Of a DNA stretch of 64,000 nucleotides, positions 44,362-55,700 are shown piece by piece; position 1 is the stretch's first letter; each line of letters starts with the position of its first letter. Source of the DNA: Gigaspora rosea (Eukaryota; Glomeromycota; Glomeromycetes; Diversisporales; Gigasporaceae); NCBI GenBank assembly GCA_003550325.1, contig QKWP01000408.1, forward strand, positions 167,124 to 231,123, written 5' to 3'. Under the pieces are notes generated by a model. It searched no databases. It was not told the DNA's origin and worked only from the letters and a program-made list of their open reading frames with translations. A program made the translations under genes and the position numbers.

Positions 44362-44776
44362 CAGTGCGCGACACCTAAAGACTAAAATAATTTCAAAAAT
44401 TAATAGCTCATGATACAGAAAATATATAAAAAAAAGGAAGCTACTAAATTGTAGCCAAGCTAATTTGCTACAACTTAACGGCTTTATTTTGAAAATATTT
44501 ATTATATATTATTGATTTATATCACTTTAAATATATACAATTTTCATATAATACGTTAAAAAATTACCAAAAATAGAATAAGTCACATGTTTTGGTCTTT
44601 GTTTATTGCCTAATTTTTAAAAATTTGTTAATTAATAAAATTTTAGTCACTAAAAAAAAAATTTAACCAATCAAAATACAAGGAATCAATAAAACATCAA
44701 AATTCATTATGAATTTTTTTAAAATGGGACAAATTTGTCACAAATTAGCATTTTAGTCTTTAGATATCTTGCACTG
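44362..44776. mobile_element. Mariner-like MITE (415 bp), copy 1
   Basis: CAGTGCGCGACACCTAAAGA and TCTTTAGATATCTTGCACTG form inverted ends with TA outside each. The whole element is repeated in direct orientation at 45127-45542. Confidence 0.85.
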
Positions 44777-44905
44777 TAGTTAGCATGAAATTTTTTTTGA
44801 ATGAATTACTATTGTGTAATATTCAAGTATATTAATAGTTGGGTCTAATTGATAATTGTATATTGGCCTGATCAGTTTTTAGAGTTAAAAAATTATACTA
44901 TAGTA

Positions 44906-45084
44906 AGGACCCCGAAATATATATAGATAGGTCAGATTAATTATAGGGTTACTAAAAAAGAAAAAATCTGCAAAAATAACTTCAAAAATAAGCAAAAAAT
45001 TACTATAAATAAAAAAGATCTGCATAAAAACCTCAAAAATAAGCAAGCTCATACTTGACCTATCTATGTATATTTTGGGGTCCT
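44906..45084. mobile_element. AGGACCCC-family MITE (179 bp), TSD CTATAGTA
   Basis: AGGACCCCGAAATATATATA and ATATTTTGGGGTCCT ends are inverted through AGATAGGTCA/TGACCTATCT. CTATAGTA flanks it (44898-44905, 45085-45092). It shares its first 8 bases and 8-bp duplication with 42193-42747 but has a different interior. Inside are repeated CAAAAATAAGCAA words. Confidence 0.88.
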
Positions 45085-45126
45085 CTATAGTACCCCAAAA
45101 TTTATTAGTATATTTTTTAAAATGTA

Positions 45127-45542
45127 CAGTGCGCGATACCTAAAGACCAAAATAATTTCAAAAATTAATAGCTCATGATACAGAAAAGATATAAAAAAAG
45201 GAAACTGCTAAATTGTAGCCAAGCTAATTTGCTACAACTTAGCGGCTTTATTTTGAAAATATTTATTATATATTATTGATTTATATCACTTTAAATATAT
45301 ACAATTTTCATATAATATGTTAAAAAATTGCCAAAAATGGGACAAGTCACATGTTTTGGTCTTTGTTTATTGGCTAATTTTTAAAAAATTTGTTAATTAA
45401 TAAAATTTTAGTCACTAAAAAAAAAAATTTAACCAATCAAAATACAAGGAATCAATAAAACATCAAAATTCATTATGAATTTTTTTAAAATGGGACAAAT
45501 TTGTTGCAAATTAGCATTTTAGTCTTTAGATGTCTTGCACTA
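45127..45542. mobile_element. Mariner-like MITE, copy 2
   Basis: Nearly identical to 44362-44776 in the same orientation, with TA on both sides. The last inner base differs (GCACTA instead of GCACTG). The pair brackets the 44906-45084 MITE. Confidence 0.85.
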
Positions 45543-46009
45543 TACCCCATTTTAATATCATGTGAGCATGAAAATCATTTAAATAGAACCTTAAAAATAT
45601 TTATTTACTATTAAAAATATAAGCAACCGTGCTGGAACCCATTGTTTTTTTAATAGGTATATAGTATGCTATAATTTATAGTTGTATACATTTTTTTATA
45701 TATATTAACTATTTAAATATTTAGTTAGAGGCGTCCATAAATAACGTTATGTACCTCCACATAGTAGCACTTGACCCCCCTAGACTATATAAAAAAAATT
45801 TTCAAAATCCGTATGTTTATATATAAAATTTTACAAAAACTTGAATATCTTGTGATACAGTGATTCAATTTAGATGCTTTAGGTACTATTCGATTCGTCT
45901 TAGTGAGACGAATCTAATGATACCAAAATCATATCATTTGGATTACTGATCGAAAGATATTCACAAAAACCTATTGGTTATATGGGCCCTCAAAAGTTAG
46001 TAAAATCAT

Positions 46010-46395
46010 ACAAAAAAAATAAACCAATCATCTATTTATCCCGACCGATAGATTATATTTTTTAGTGCTATCGATTTTCATAGCTACAACAAGATATATC
46101 AGTTTGTCACATAAATTTCTAAAAGATAAATCAACTAATTATCCCAACTGATACTTCACATTTCATTAGCGCTATCAATTTCATAACTACAAAATGTATT
46201 ATTATTGGCTTATCATATAATGATCTTTGATAAATCATTTCTAATTCTACAAAAAAGTAATCACTGCAATTTTTAACTGATTTATTCCAATCAACAGATT
46301 ACTATCTACTAAGTATTTCGTCAGTACCATTAACCTTCATAACTACAAGATGTATTAGCTTATTACATAAATTCCAAAAACGAATCTTTGGTAAA
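46010..46395. repeat. Diverged tandem repeat, about 3 units of 105-140 bp
   Basis: Units share ATTATCCCRACYGAT, ATTAGYGCTATCRATTTTCATA, ACTACAA and a TTATCACATAAATTTC-like tail. The sequence before it (45730-46000) has GCGTCCATAAATAACG and a palindromic GATTCGTC..GACGAATC pair. It may belong to an element whose ends I could not locate. Confidence 0.55.
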
Positions 46396-46439
46396 ACAAT
46401 CTCTAGTTCCACGAAAAAGTAAATTGCTTTTTTATCAAC

Positions 46440-47298
46440 CTATGAAGCAATTTCGGTTGCATTTGCTTCATTGATAACTTTTGAAGATAAACTTTTCTTA
46501 TTATCAGCATTAATATTTCGAATATTAATTTCTCTAGAAGTATTTTCCATCAAATAAAAAAGCTGTGGATTCTCAAAAGACATTATATCGTGAACAACGG
46601 ATTTGTTTCCATTCCCCCTCCCATAGTAGTGCTGCCAAAGAATACCCAAATCTAACAATAAACTTATTAGAAAGTAATATGTAAACATAATTTTATTTAA
46701 GTCTATATTACCTGATTATGATTCTTTTTCTCAATGCTTGAGATAGAAAGAATTTGCAAAGAGAGACCTTCCGCTTTTAATTTTTGCATGAATAAAGGGA
46801 TGTGTTTTGCAAATACGTGCATGTAGGGTATAATGTCTGCCTTTCGGTAAAGTCCAACATTTTGCAAAGAATTTACATTTCCCTGGGCCGGACGACAAAA
46901 GACTCAAATCCAATTTTCCACATCGACTTTATATTGATGAATTTCTTGATTGGAGAGTTGTGATTGCCGCAGAACATTATATAATCGATGAAATTCACGC
47001 CACAGTTGTTCAATATCCTGTCTACGGGTGCCCGAAACAAATTGACTTACTGGAAATTTCTCTACCATTTTTTTTTTATCGGCCCTATTAATGAAGTCCA
47101 ATTCCATTTGTTACTAGATAATTTAAAAAATTCGAATTGTATTCCAAGGTCTTTGAATGTTTCTTCAACAACTGGCTTGATTTGTTTTTCAAACTCTTTT
47201 TTTTTAAACAAATTGCTAAACAAACATTCCATTAAGATATCTAATATTCGTAAAAGCAAATGCAACTCGTTGGGTATATAGTTTTCTTGATCAATCAA
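46440..47298 (-). pseudogene. C-terminal fragments of a multicopy AM-fungal family
   Basis: From 47298 minus: YIPNELHLLLRILDILMECL and KWNWTSLIGPIKKKW, then (shifted) FVSGTRRQDIEQLWREFHRL, then IIPYMHVFAKHIPLFMQKL and SISSIEKKNHNQ followed by GTAATATAG, which looks like an intron donor. The remainder (46688-46440) has KSVVHDIMSFENPQLFYLM. From memory this matches the C-terminal half of a hypothetical family with hundreds of copies in Rhizophagus, probably a transposase-related protein. Several frames are needed, so the copy is dead unless heavily spliced. Confidence 0.55.
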
Positions 47299-47640
47299 CG
47301 GAAATAAGGCTGGTTTTTTAATACCTAGTTGAAAAAAAAATTTAAAGATATATAGAACGATTAGCTACAATATAATATATATCATTAACAATAAATTTTT
47401 AACTTTTAGATATTTTACTCCCAAATTTATTAAAATCAGCTTTACATCATAATTTTAAAATTTATATATGCACAAACTTAAATCGACTCTACCAAGTTGA
47501 TTTCTTTAAACCGAGTTTATTAAATAAAATATAATTTATAAGCACATATTTAGAGCTAATAATTCTTAATTCGTGAAGTAAAATATTTAAAAATTAAAAT
47601 TTTAATATTTCTACTATATAACTAATCTTACATTTGGAAT
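47299..47640. other. AT-rich spacer or intron-like gap
   Basis: It separates two parts of the same apparent gene family (46440-47298 and 47640-48612). It could be a deletion scar or intron. No coding sequence is seen. Confidence 0.4.
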
Positions 47641-48612
47641 TTCTCATATTAGCCCAATTTTGATCCATGTTCCAACAAGTGTCGCGTCACAATTACAGTA
47701 CAAACAAAAGTGATTAGCATTCGGGGCCTTCAGTCCCATTATTATGTACATGAACTTCCAATCGCCACAAAAATACAATTACACCGGCCAATGAATACCT
47801 TCACAATCAAAAAAACTATTATTTCTAAGATCCAAAAGTTGAGGTTCGAATATACGTCCAACATGTCGTAATTTTCTTTTCCGATATATAGGCAAATACT
47901 AAATAATAAAAGTAAAATTTTTAAAATTAAATAATAAACAATTAAAATTTTTAAAACTAAATCATTAAACATACCAGTACTGATAATCAGGCTTTAAAAC
48001 CCTATTACCTTCATTTAAAAGACAAAAAGTTACTATTACATGGTTTTGTTTGCGACCTACATTATGACCGTCGCCTCCAAGTTTCAATCTAAGTAGAACT
48101 CCTGGAATAAGAATAGGCGGAGTATATTTTTTTCAAATAGGGAGAAGAACATTTAAAATAGATTTTATTGTCCTATAAACGGCATTTTCTATTTCTGAAT
48201 GTTCAACCACTATTCTTTCACTATGTTCTGAAACATTATCCTTGGGGCTAGAAAGGTTCATGACTTTATCGATACTAAACATTCCAATTTTAATTTTCTC
48301 ATTAATTATGTTTGTTATTTCAATTCTCTGGGCAGCAACTTGATGCTCTCGAGTGAGTTCAAGTTTGTTAGCAGCCAATCGACGGTAACCGTTTCGAGAA
48401 AGTAAAGATTCATCGCATGCTTGAACAATGGCATCTAATTTGACAAGCTCCACTCCTTGATCAGACGGTTGATAATTTAAATTGATGATATCATAATTAA
48501 CGTTTAATCGAATGCTATGTATATGAACAATAGGCTGCTCATTTTCGGAAACCAATTGGTGATGTTTAATTAGTTCCAAAAGTTTTTTCCAGAATCTTTT
48601 CCAAAGGCTGCT
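47640..48612 (-). pseudogene. N-terminal and central fragments of the same multicopy family
   Basis: ORF 48579-48133 can be extended upstream to about 48612 (SSLWKRFWKKLLELIKHH). It contains VNYDIINLNYQPSDQGVELV and ACDESLLSRNGYRRLAANKL. After a stop and shift come KLGGDGHNVGRKQNHVMVTF and CLLNEGNRVLKPDYQY, then CLYIGKENYDML, and finally CGDWKFMYIIMGLKAPNANH with FCLYCNC, a possible metal-binding cluster. The order (DGxNxGRK, then GDWK, then CxxCxC) is shared by the multicopy family I recall. It looks like a polynucleotide-processing or transposase fold, but I do not assign an activity. Confidence 0.55.
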
Positions 48613-49795
48613 AATCGTTTATTTTGTCCTGATATTGACTGCACATTGGAAAAAGGTTTTTTCTAATACCCTTCTTATTAAATATTACAGGTGTTGAAGT
48701 TACTTTAGAAATGCCTATGTCATTTCGGTTACAATTCTTAGCATTCAGCTGTTTAGTTGAATTTTCATCGCTAGTAGATTTCAAAAACCATTCAGATACC
48801 CTTTCCTCATCTCTAAGAACTCCTATACCATCTTTGTAGCAATTTCCAACACTTAGTTGCCCATCAGAATTTCTACCTTCAGCAGATTTCAAGTACCATT
48901 CAAAAGCTTTTCTTTCATCTTTAGTAATGCCCATTCCATCTTGGTAGCAATTTCCAACATTTACCGGTAATTGTCCTTTGTAATTTCCACCCCCAGCAGA
49001 TTTCAAGTACCATTCAAATGCCTTTTTTACATTTTTAGGAACGCCTATTCCATTTTCGTAACACTTTCTTACATTTAATTGTCCATCAGAATTTTCATTT
49101 CTAGCAGATTTCAAGTACCATTCAAGTGCTTTTTTCTCATCTTTAGGAATGCCAATTCTATTTAAGTAACAACTTCCAATATTCAACTACCTATCAGAAT
49201 TTTCACAACTAGCAGATTTCAAGTACCATTCAAATGCCTTTCTCTCGTCTTTAGGAACGCCTATCCCATGTTGGTAGCAATTTTCAATACTTAACCTTCC
49301 ATTGGAATTTCCACCTTTTGCTGATTTCAAGTACCATTCAAATACTTTTTTTTATTCTTAGGACTGCCTATCCCATTTTGGTGGCAATTTCCAACACTTA
49401 ACTGTCCATGGGAATTCCCACCTTTGGCTGATTTCAAGTACCATTCGTGTGCCTTGTTTTCATTTTTAGGAACACCTATGCCATTTTTATAACAATTTCC
49501 AGTATTGAATTGTTCGTTTGAAACGTCATTATGCTTTTCATTAACATTGTAAACTGAAGTTAATTTACATTTCTGTCTTTTATTTGGTCTTAAGCCTCTA
49601 TCAAATGCTATCAATTCATTGTAATGAATTTGACAAAGTTGGTCGTCTAAACAAAGTTCTTCTCTTAAATTTGAAATAGTAGGGCTTCGCATAGCCTTAG
49701 ACAAAAGGTCTGGCGTTAATCTGCAAAACTTTCTTTGAGGTCATTTGTGCCACATATTACACATGGACCTGCATTTGTACATGGTATACCCATTG
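48611..49795 (-). pseudogene. Sel1-like repeat protein, frameshifted
   Basis: Eight ~36-residue Sel1-like repeats run minus from about 49520 to 48700. The consensus is GNCYxNGIGVPKDExKAFEW YLKSAxxGNSxGQLSV. A shift near 49350 and a TAG near 49189 (GNSDR*LNI) break the frame. Upstream of the repeats is TPDLLSKAMRSPTISN...LDDQLCQIHY, and before a second shift PCTNAGPCVICGTND, a possible zinc site. Sel1 repeats form alpha-helical solenoids for protein binding, often in signalling adaptors. The usual fusion partner in mycorrhizal fungi, a kinase, is absent. The 3' end runs to within 33 bases of the 48579 ORF, so the two may once have been one fused gene. Confidence 0.75.
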
Positions 49796-50881
49796 ACAAT
49801 GTCACTAGTAAAGTTCTAAGGTTTTTAGGATCAGAGGAGGATCAATGGAGCTAAAGCCTTGTTTAACATAAATATAAAATATCAAATTATTTGTATTTTA
49901 AAAAAAAAAGTTGTGATACTTTTTGAAACCTCAATATACTAAGTAAATTAACCAATCAGCAAACGATTTGCAATAATCACATAATTTGGATTTGGAGTCA
50001 AATCCGCCCATACGGTGAACACATGATAATATGCGCTAAAATTCTATTGGTCAAAAATAAATCACAGTTCGATTATTAGTTATTTTGTATTTCTATTAGC
50101 TAATTTAAAAAAAAAATTTGGAATTTTAGATCTTGGTTTTTAGACCTGGCCTGGTTATAAAAACCAAGAAATTAATTTTATATGGCCTTATAGTTAAACT
50201 ATAAATTAATTTTTTTTTTTTAACCTTAAGTAGCCACGCTAATACTTTATTAAGATACTTGTATTTACTATTGTACCTACATAGCACTACCTAATAACTA
50301 AGTTTAGCATCATCCGGCCATCCAGTCGGTACCTAAGTACCTGGATACCTAAATGCGACCTACCGTACTGCTCCGATACCATATGGTATTAGAACAGATA
50401 GCTTATCTCGCTACTTAAAGCCAAAATAAAAAGGTCTTCCCCTTTTTACGACAAGCTAGCAATCACCTTCCTATTTTCTCTTTTCCTTTAACATTTCAAG
50501 AAGGCTTGTCAACATTACTAACTTCACTTAATCATCCTTACCTAGCCTCTAGAACAAAGAATATTTCCTCCAATTCCATATGAACAAAAAAAAAAAATTT
50601 TTTTTTTTTTAAGAAAACAAAAGGAGATATAAAGGAGGTATTACTACAAAACCTACACGACATCCAAAATGAACAAAGTAAACAAAAACAAAAAAGAAAC
50701 ATAGACAAAAAAGACAAAGAAAAGAAAAGAAAATTGACATCGTTCATAAGAACTAATTTTAAAAATTATATAGACTGTATAAAGCATATAGCTTTAACCA
50801 AGTACTATATTTACAAAAGTAAAGAAACAATAGAAAGATAACCAAAATACGCCATTTCGAGAGAATGCGTCAGAAGAAATT
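49796..50881. other. No supported gene; CT/A-rich stretch
   Basis: 50210-50480 is less AT-rich with GGTACC/TACCTA words (GTCGGTACCTAAGTACCTGG). 50580-50760 is a purine-rich plus strand with K/E-type codons. Neither shows a protein I can support. Confidence 0.4.
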
Positions 50882-51316
50882 TCATTTCGGTTCGGCTTCT
50901 ACATGTCCAGTGTCTTTATCATTCATTGTTTGTTTCAGCCAATCTGAAACGTGCTTCTGACTTAACCCATTTTGGTAGGCATCATTCCAATTCGGGCAGA
51001 GTAAACAATGCCGATCTTTTGGAGGGGTAAGCTAAATTTCTCACTTTTTGTCGAAATTTCGTAAAGTTCCAAGAAGTGACGAAAAGAAGCCCAAAGGGTA
51101 CCAAATATAAGGGAGTTGGTATAAGTTACGCTTAGCATAATAACACATCTCAAAACTAAACTCTAGGTCATTGGCCACTACTTCTTTGCTCGGTAGTATC
51201 AGACAGAGGCCTACTAACGGTGAGTGATAAACTCTAAGCTTGTCGGCAGGTAGTCTATGAACTTTACCTCTAAACGACAAGTGCCGCTTACTGCAGGCTT
51301 TATTTAATAGAGCCAA
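50882..51316 (-). pseudogene. Decayed gene of unknown family, shared with 4880-5000
   Basis: One minus-strand frame runs from 51316 to a TGA at 50882 with only two internal stops (TGA 51041-51043, TAG 51032-51034). It includes YHSPLVGLCLILPSKEVVAN, FSFEMCYYAKRNLYQLPYIW, YPLGFFSSLLGTLRNFDKK, then after the stops LTPPKDRHCLLCPNWNDAYQ and SDWLKQTMNDKDTGHVEAEP. The composition is that of a real protein. The CLLCPNW segment could bind metal. The family is not identified. Confidence 0.5.
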
Positions 51317-51439
51317 TTTACTATTTAAGTGTTAAATAGAAAGTTTTCGTAGGTCGGTGTTCTTGAAATTTTTGGTACGAGAGATCGTTGGAAAGAGTTG
51401 GTGACGAACTATAAGTTAATTAAATTATTAGTTTAACTA

Positions 51440-51764
51440 TAATTTAATTAAATTTAATATTTTTTAATTTTTTTTATATAAAATTTTATGTAAATTTTTA
51501 TTAATTAATCATTAAGATTCTTAACGATCTATTTTAAATTGTTAAGAAACTTAACGATCTATTTTAGATCATTAATGATTTAAAATAGATTATTAAAAAT
51601 TTTAACGATCTATTTATTATTAAGAATCATTAAGATTCTTAATGATTTATTTTAGATCATTAATGATCTAAAATAAATTGTTAAGAATCTTAATAATTAA
51701 TTAATAAAAATTTATATAAAATTTTATATAAAAAATTAAAAAAATATTAAATTTAATTAAATTA
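51440..51764. repeat. 325-bp AT-rich palindrome
   Basis: AATTTAATTAAATTTAATAT at the left end pairs with ATATTAAATTTAATTAAATT at the right. TATATAAAATTTTAT and TTATTAATTAATCATTAAGA also pair inward, and the centre is built of TTAAGAATCTTAACGATC and GATCATTAATGATC words. It is a foldback element or cruciform-prone repeat. Confidence 0.7.
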
Positions 51765-52670
51765 TGATCATTAATGATTGTAATGATCATGATGTCAGTA
51801 TACTAAAATTATGATCATAATGATTGTACATGTCAGTGTATGATTGTTAAGAATCTTAATGATTGTACATGTTAGTGCATAAAAATTATGATAGTTAAGA
51901 ATCTTAACGATTGTGCATGTTAGTGCACAAAAATGTAATCGTTAAAGAATTTTAATAATTGTGCCATCAGTATATGGACATAATAATCTAAAATAGATCG
52001 TTAAGAACCTTAATGATCTATTTTAAATCATTAAGAATCTTAACACCAGAGAAATCTTTATTTTTTTTAATGTAAAAAAACTTTTTTTATTTTTTATTTT
52101 TTTTTTTAATTTAAATATTTTTTATTTTTTTTAATGTAATTATTTTTTTTTAATTTGAATAATATTTTTTTATTTTTTTTAATGTAAAAAAACTATTTTT
52201 TATTTTTTATGTTTTTTTTTAATTTAAATAATATTTTTTTTATTTAACCATTTTTAATTTAAGTGATGTTTTTTTAAATATTAATTTAATAGATTTTTTT
52301 ATTTAAATTATATTATTTTTTAATTTTTTAACTTATAATTATATAGATTTTTTTAATTAAAATTATAAATATTTTTTAATTTTTTTTTAACTTAAATGGT
52401 ATTTTTTTTAATTTTTACTAATAATTTATTTATTTATAATTACATTTTATTAATATAAATATGTCTGAAAAAGTATGTGCTAGGATTATCTGTATTAAAA
52501 GTTGTTGAAAATGTGTATTAGAGAAATAGTGGTGTCAAAGAAGTGGTAACATTGTTATAGAACGACTTTTAGTATTAGTTTCTTGAATGTATTTTCTAAT
52601 ATTAATTTAGTTATATATTATTTTATTATATTATTATTTTATATTACATTATTATTATTTTTATTATTAA
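51765..52670. repeat. AT-rich repeats: GATCATTAATGATC words, then T-rich tract
   Basis: To 52050, imperfect repeats of TTAAGAATCTTAACGATTGT and GTACATGTTAGTGCATAAAA. From 52060, runs of TTTTTTTAATTTAAAT at 60-70-base spacing. No gene. Confidence 0.55.
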
Positions 52671-52769
52671 CTATATATGGGGGTCGTCTAAAGCCATGTA
52701 CCCACGTGATCAATTTTGTAGATCAATAATCACAATGTGATAATTGAGAACTCAAATGTTTTTATAATT

Positions 52770-55700
52770 TTGAACAAAGATATCTTTGCAAGCACCTAAT
52801 AGAATTCGATGAAATTTTTTTTATTTTGATTCAACAAATTCGTAGAATTAAAATAAAAAAATTTTCATCGAATTCTACTAGATGGTTGCAGAGATATCTT
52901 CGTTCAAAATTCAAATAGTTTCGGCGCAGCTTCAATTTAGGCAGACGTTTAAAACTTTGAACGAAGATATCTCTGCAACCACCTAGTAGAATTCGATGAA
53001 ATTTTTTTTATTTTGATTCTACGAATTTGTAGAATCAAAAAAAAAAAAATTTCATTGAATTCTACTAGGTGGTTGCAGAGATATCTTCGTTCAAAGTTTT
53101 AAACGTCCAACTAAATTGAAAGCTGCGCCGAAACTATTTGAACTTTGAACGAAGATATCTCTGCAACCACCTAGTAGAATTCAATGAAAATTTTTTTATT
53201 TTGATTCTACGAATTTGTAGAATCAAAATAAAAAAAATTTCATTGAATTCTACTAGGTGGTTGCAGAGATATCTTCGTTCAAAGTTTTAAACGTCCAACT
53301 AAATTGAAAGCTGCGCCGAAACTATTTGAACTTTGAACGAAGATATCTCTGCAACCACCTAGTAGAATTCAATGAAAATTTTTTTATTTTGATTCTACGA
53401 ATTTGTAGAATCAAAATAAAAAAAATTTCATTGAATTCTACTAGGTGGTTGCAGAGATATCTTCGTTCAAAGTTTTAAACGTCCAACTAAATTGAAAGCT
53501 GCGCCGAAACTATTTGAACTTTGAACGAAGATATCTCTGCAACCACCTAGTAGAATTCAATGAAAATTTTTTTATTTTGATTCTACGAATTTGTAGAATC
53601 AAAATAAAAAAAATTTCATTGAATTCTACTAGGTGGTTGCAGAGATATCTTCGTTCAAAGTTTTAAACGTCCAACTAAATTGAAAGCTGCGCCGAAACTA
53701 TTTGAACTTTGAACGAAGATATCTCTGCAACCACCTAGTAGAATTCAATGAAAATTTTTTTATTTTGATTCTACGAATTTGTAGAATCAAAATAAAAAAA
53801 ATTTCATTGAATTCTACTAGGTGGTTGCAGAGATATCTTCGTTCAAAGTTTTAAACGTCCAACTAAATTGAAAGCTGCGCCGAAACTATTTGAACTTTGA
53901 ACGAAGATATCTCTGCAACCACCTAGTAGAATTCAATGAAAATTTTTTTATTTTGATTCTACGAATTTGTAGAATCAAAATAAAAAAATTTTCATCGAAT
54001 TCTACTAGGTGGTTGCAGAGATATCTTCGTTCAAAGTTTTAAACGTCCAACTAAATTGAAAGCTGCGCCGAAACTATTTGAACTTTGAACGAAGATATCT
54101 CTGCAACCACCTAGTAGAATTCAATGAAAATTTTTTTATTTTGATTCTACGAATTTGTAGAATCAAAATAAAAAAATTTTCATCGAATTCTACTAGGTGG
54201 TTGCAGAGATATCTTCGTTCAAAGTTTTAAACGTCCAACTAAATTGAAAGCTGCGCCGAAACTATTTGAACTTTGAACGAAGATATCTCTGCAACCACCT
54301 AGTAGAATTCAATGAAAATTTTTTTATTTTGATTCTACGAATTTGTAGAATCAAAATAAAAAAAATTTCATTGAATTCTACTAGGTGGTTGCAGAGATAT
54401 CTTCGTTCAAAGTTTTAAACGTCCAACTAAATTGAAAGCTGCGCCGAAACTATTTGAACTTTGAACGAAGATATCTCTGCAACCACCTAGTAGAATTCAA
54501 TGAAAATTTTTTTATTTTGATTCTACGAATTTGTAGAATCAAAATAAAAAAATTTTCATCGAATTCTACTAGGTGGTTGCAGAGATATCTTCGTTCAAAG
54601 TTTTAAACGTCTGCCTAAATTGAAGCTGCGCCGAAACTATTTGAATTTTGAACGAAGATATCTCTGCAACCACCTAGTAGAATTCGATAAAAATTTTTTT
54701 TATTTTAATTCTACGAATTCGTAGAATCAAAAAAAAAAAAATTTCATTGAATTCTACTAGGTGGTTGCAGAGATATCTTCGTTCAAAGTTTTAAACGTCC
54801 AACTAAATTGAAAGCTGCGCCGAAACTATTTGAACTTTGAACGAAGATATCTCTGCAACCACCTAGTAGAATTCAATGAAAATTTTTTTATTTTGATTCT
54901 ACGAATTTGTAGAATCAAAATAAAAAAATTTTCATCGAATTCTACTAGGTGGTTGCAGAGATATCTTCGTTCAAAATTCAAATAGTTTCGGCGCAGCTTC
55001 AATTTAGGTAGACGTTTAAAACTTTGAACGAAGATATCTCTGCAACCACCTAGTAGAATTCGATGAAATTTTTTTTATTTTGATTCTACGAATTTGTAGA
55101 ATCAAAAAAAAAAAAATTTCATTGAATTCTACTAGGTGGTTGCAGAGATATCTTCGTTCAAAGTTTTAAACGTCCAACTAAATTGAAAGCTGCGCCGAAA
55201 CTATTTGAACTTTGAACGAAGATATCTCTGCAACCACCTAGTAGAATTCAATGAAAATTTTTTTATTTTGATTCTACGAATTTGTAGAATCAAAATAAAA
55301 AAATTTTCATCGAATTCTACTAGGTGGTTGCAGAGATATCTTCGTTCAAAGTTTTAAACGTCTGCCTAAATTGAAGCTGCGCCGAAACTATTTGAATTTT
55401 GAACGAAGATATCTCTGCAACCACCTAGTAGAATTCGATGAAATTTTTTTTATTTTGATTCTACGAATTTGTAGAATCAAAATAAAAAAAATTTCATTGA
55501 ATTCTACTAGGTGGTTGCAGAGATATCTTCGTTCAAAGTTTTAAACGTCCAACTAAATTGAAAGCTGCGCCGAAACTATTTGAACTTTGAACGAAGATAT
55601 CTCTGCAACCACCTAGTAGAATTCAATGAAAATTTTTTTATTTTGATTCTACGAATTTGTAGAATCAAAATAAAAAAAATTTCATTGAATTCTACTAGGT

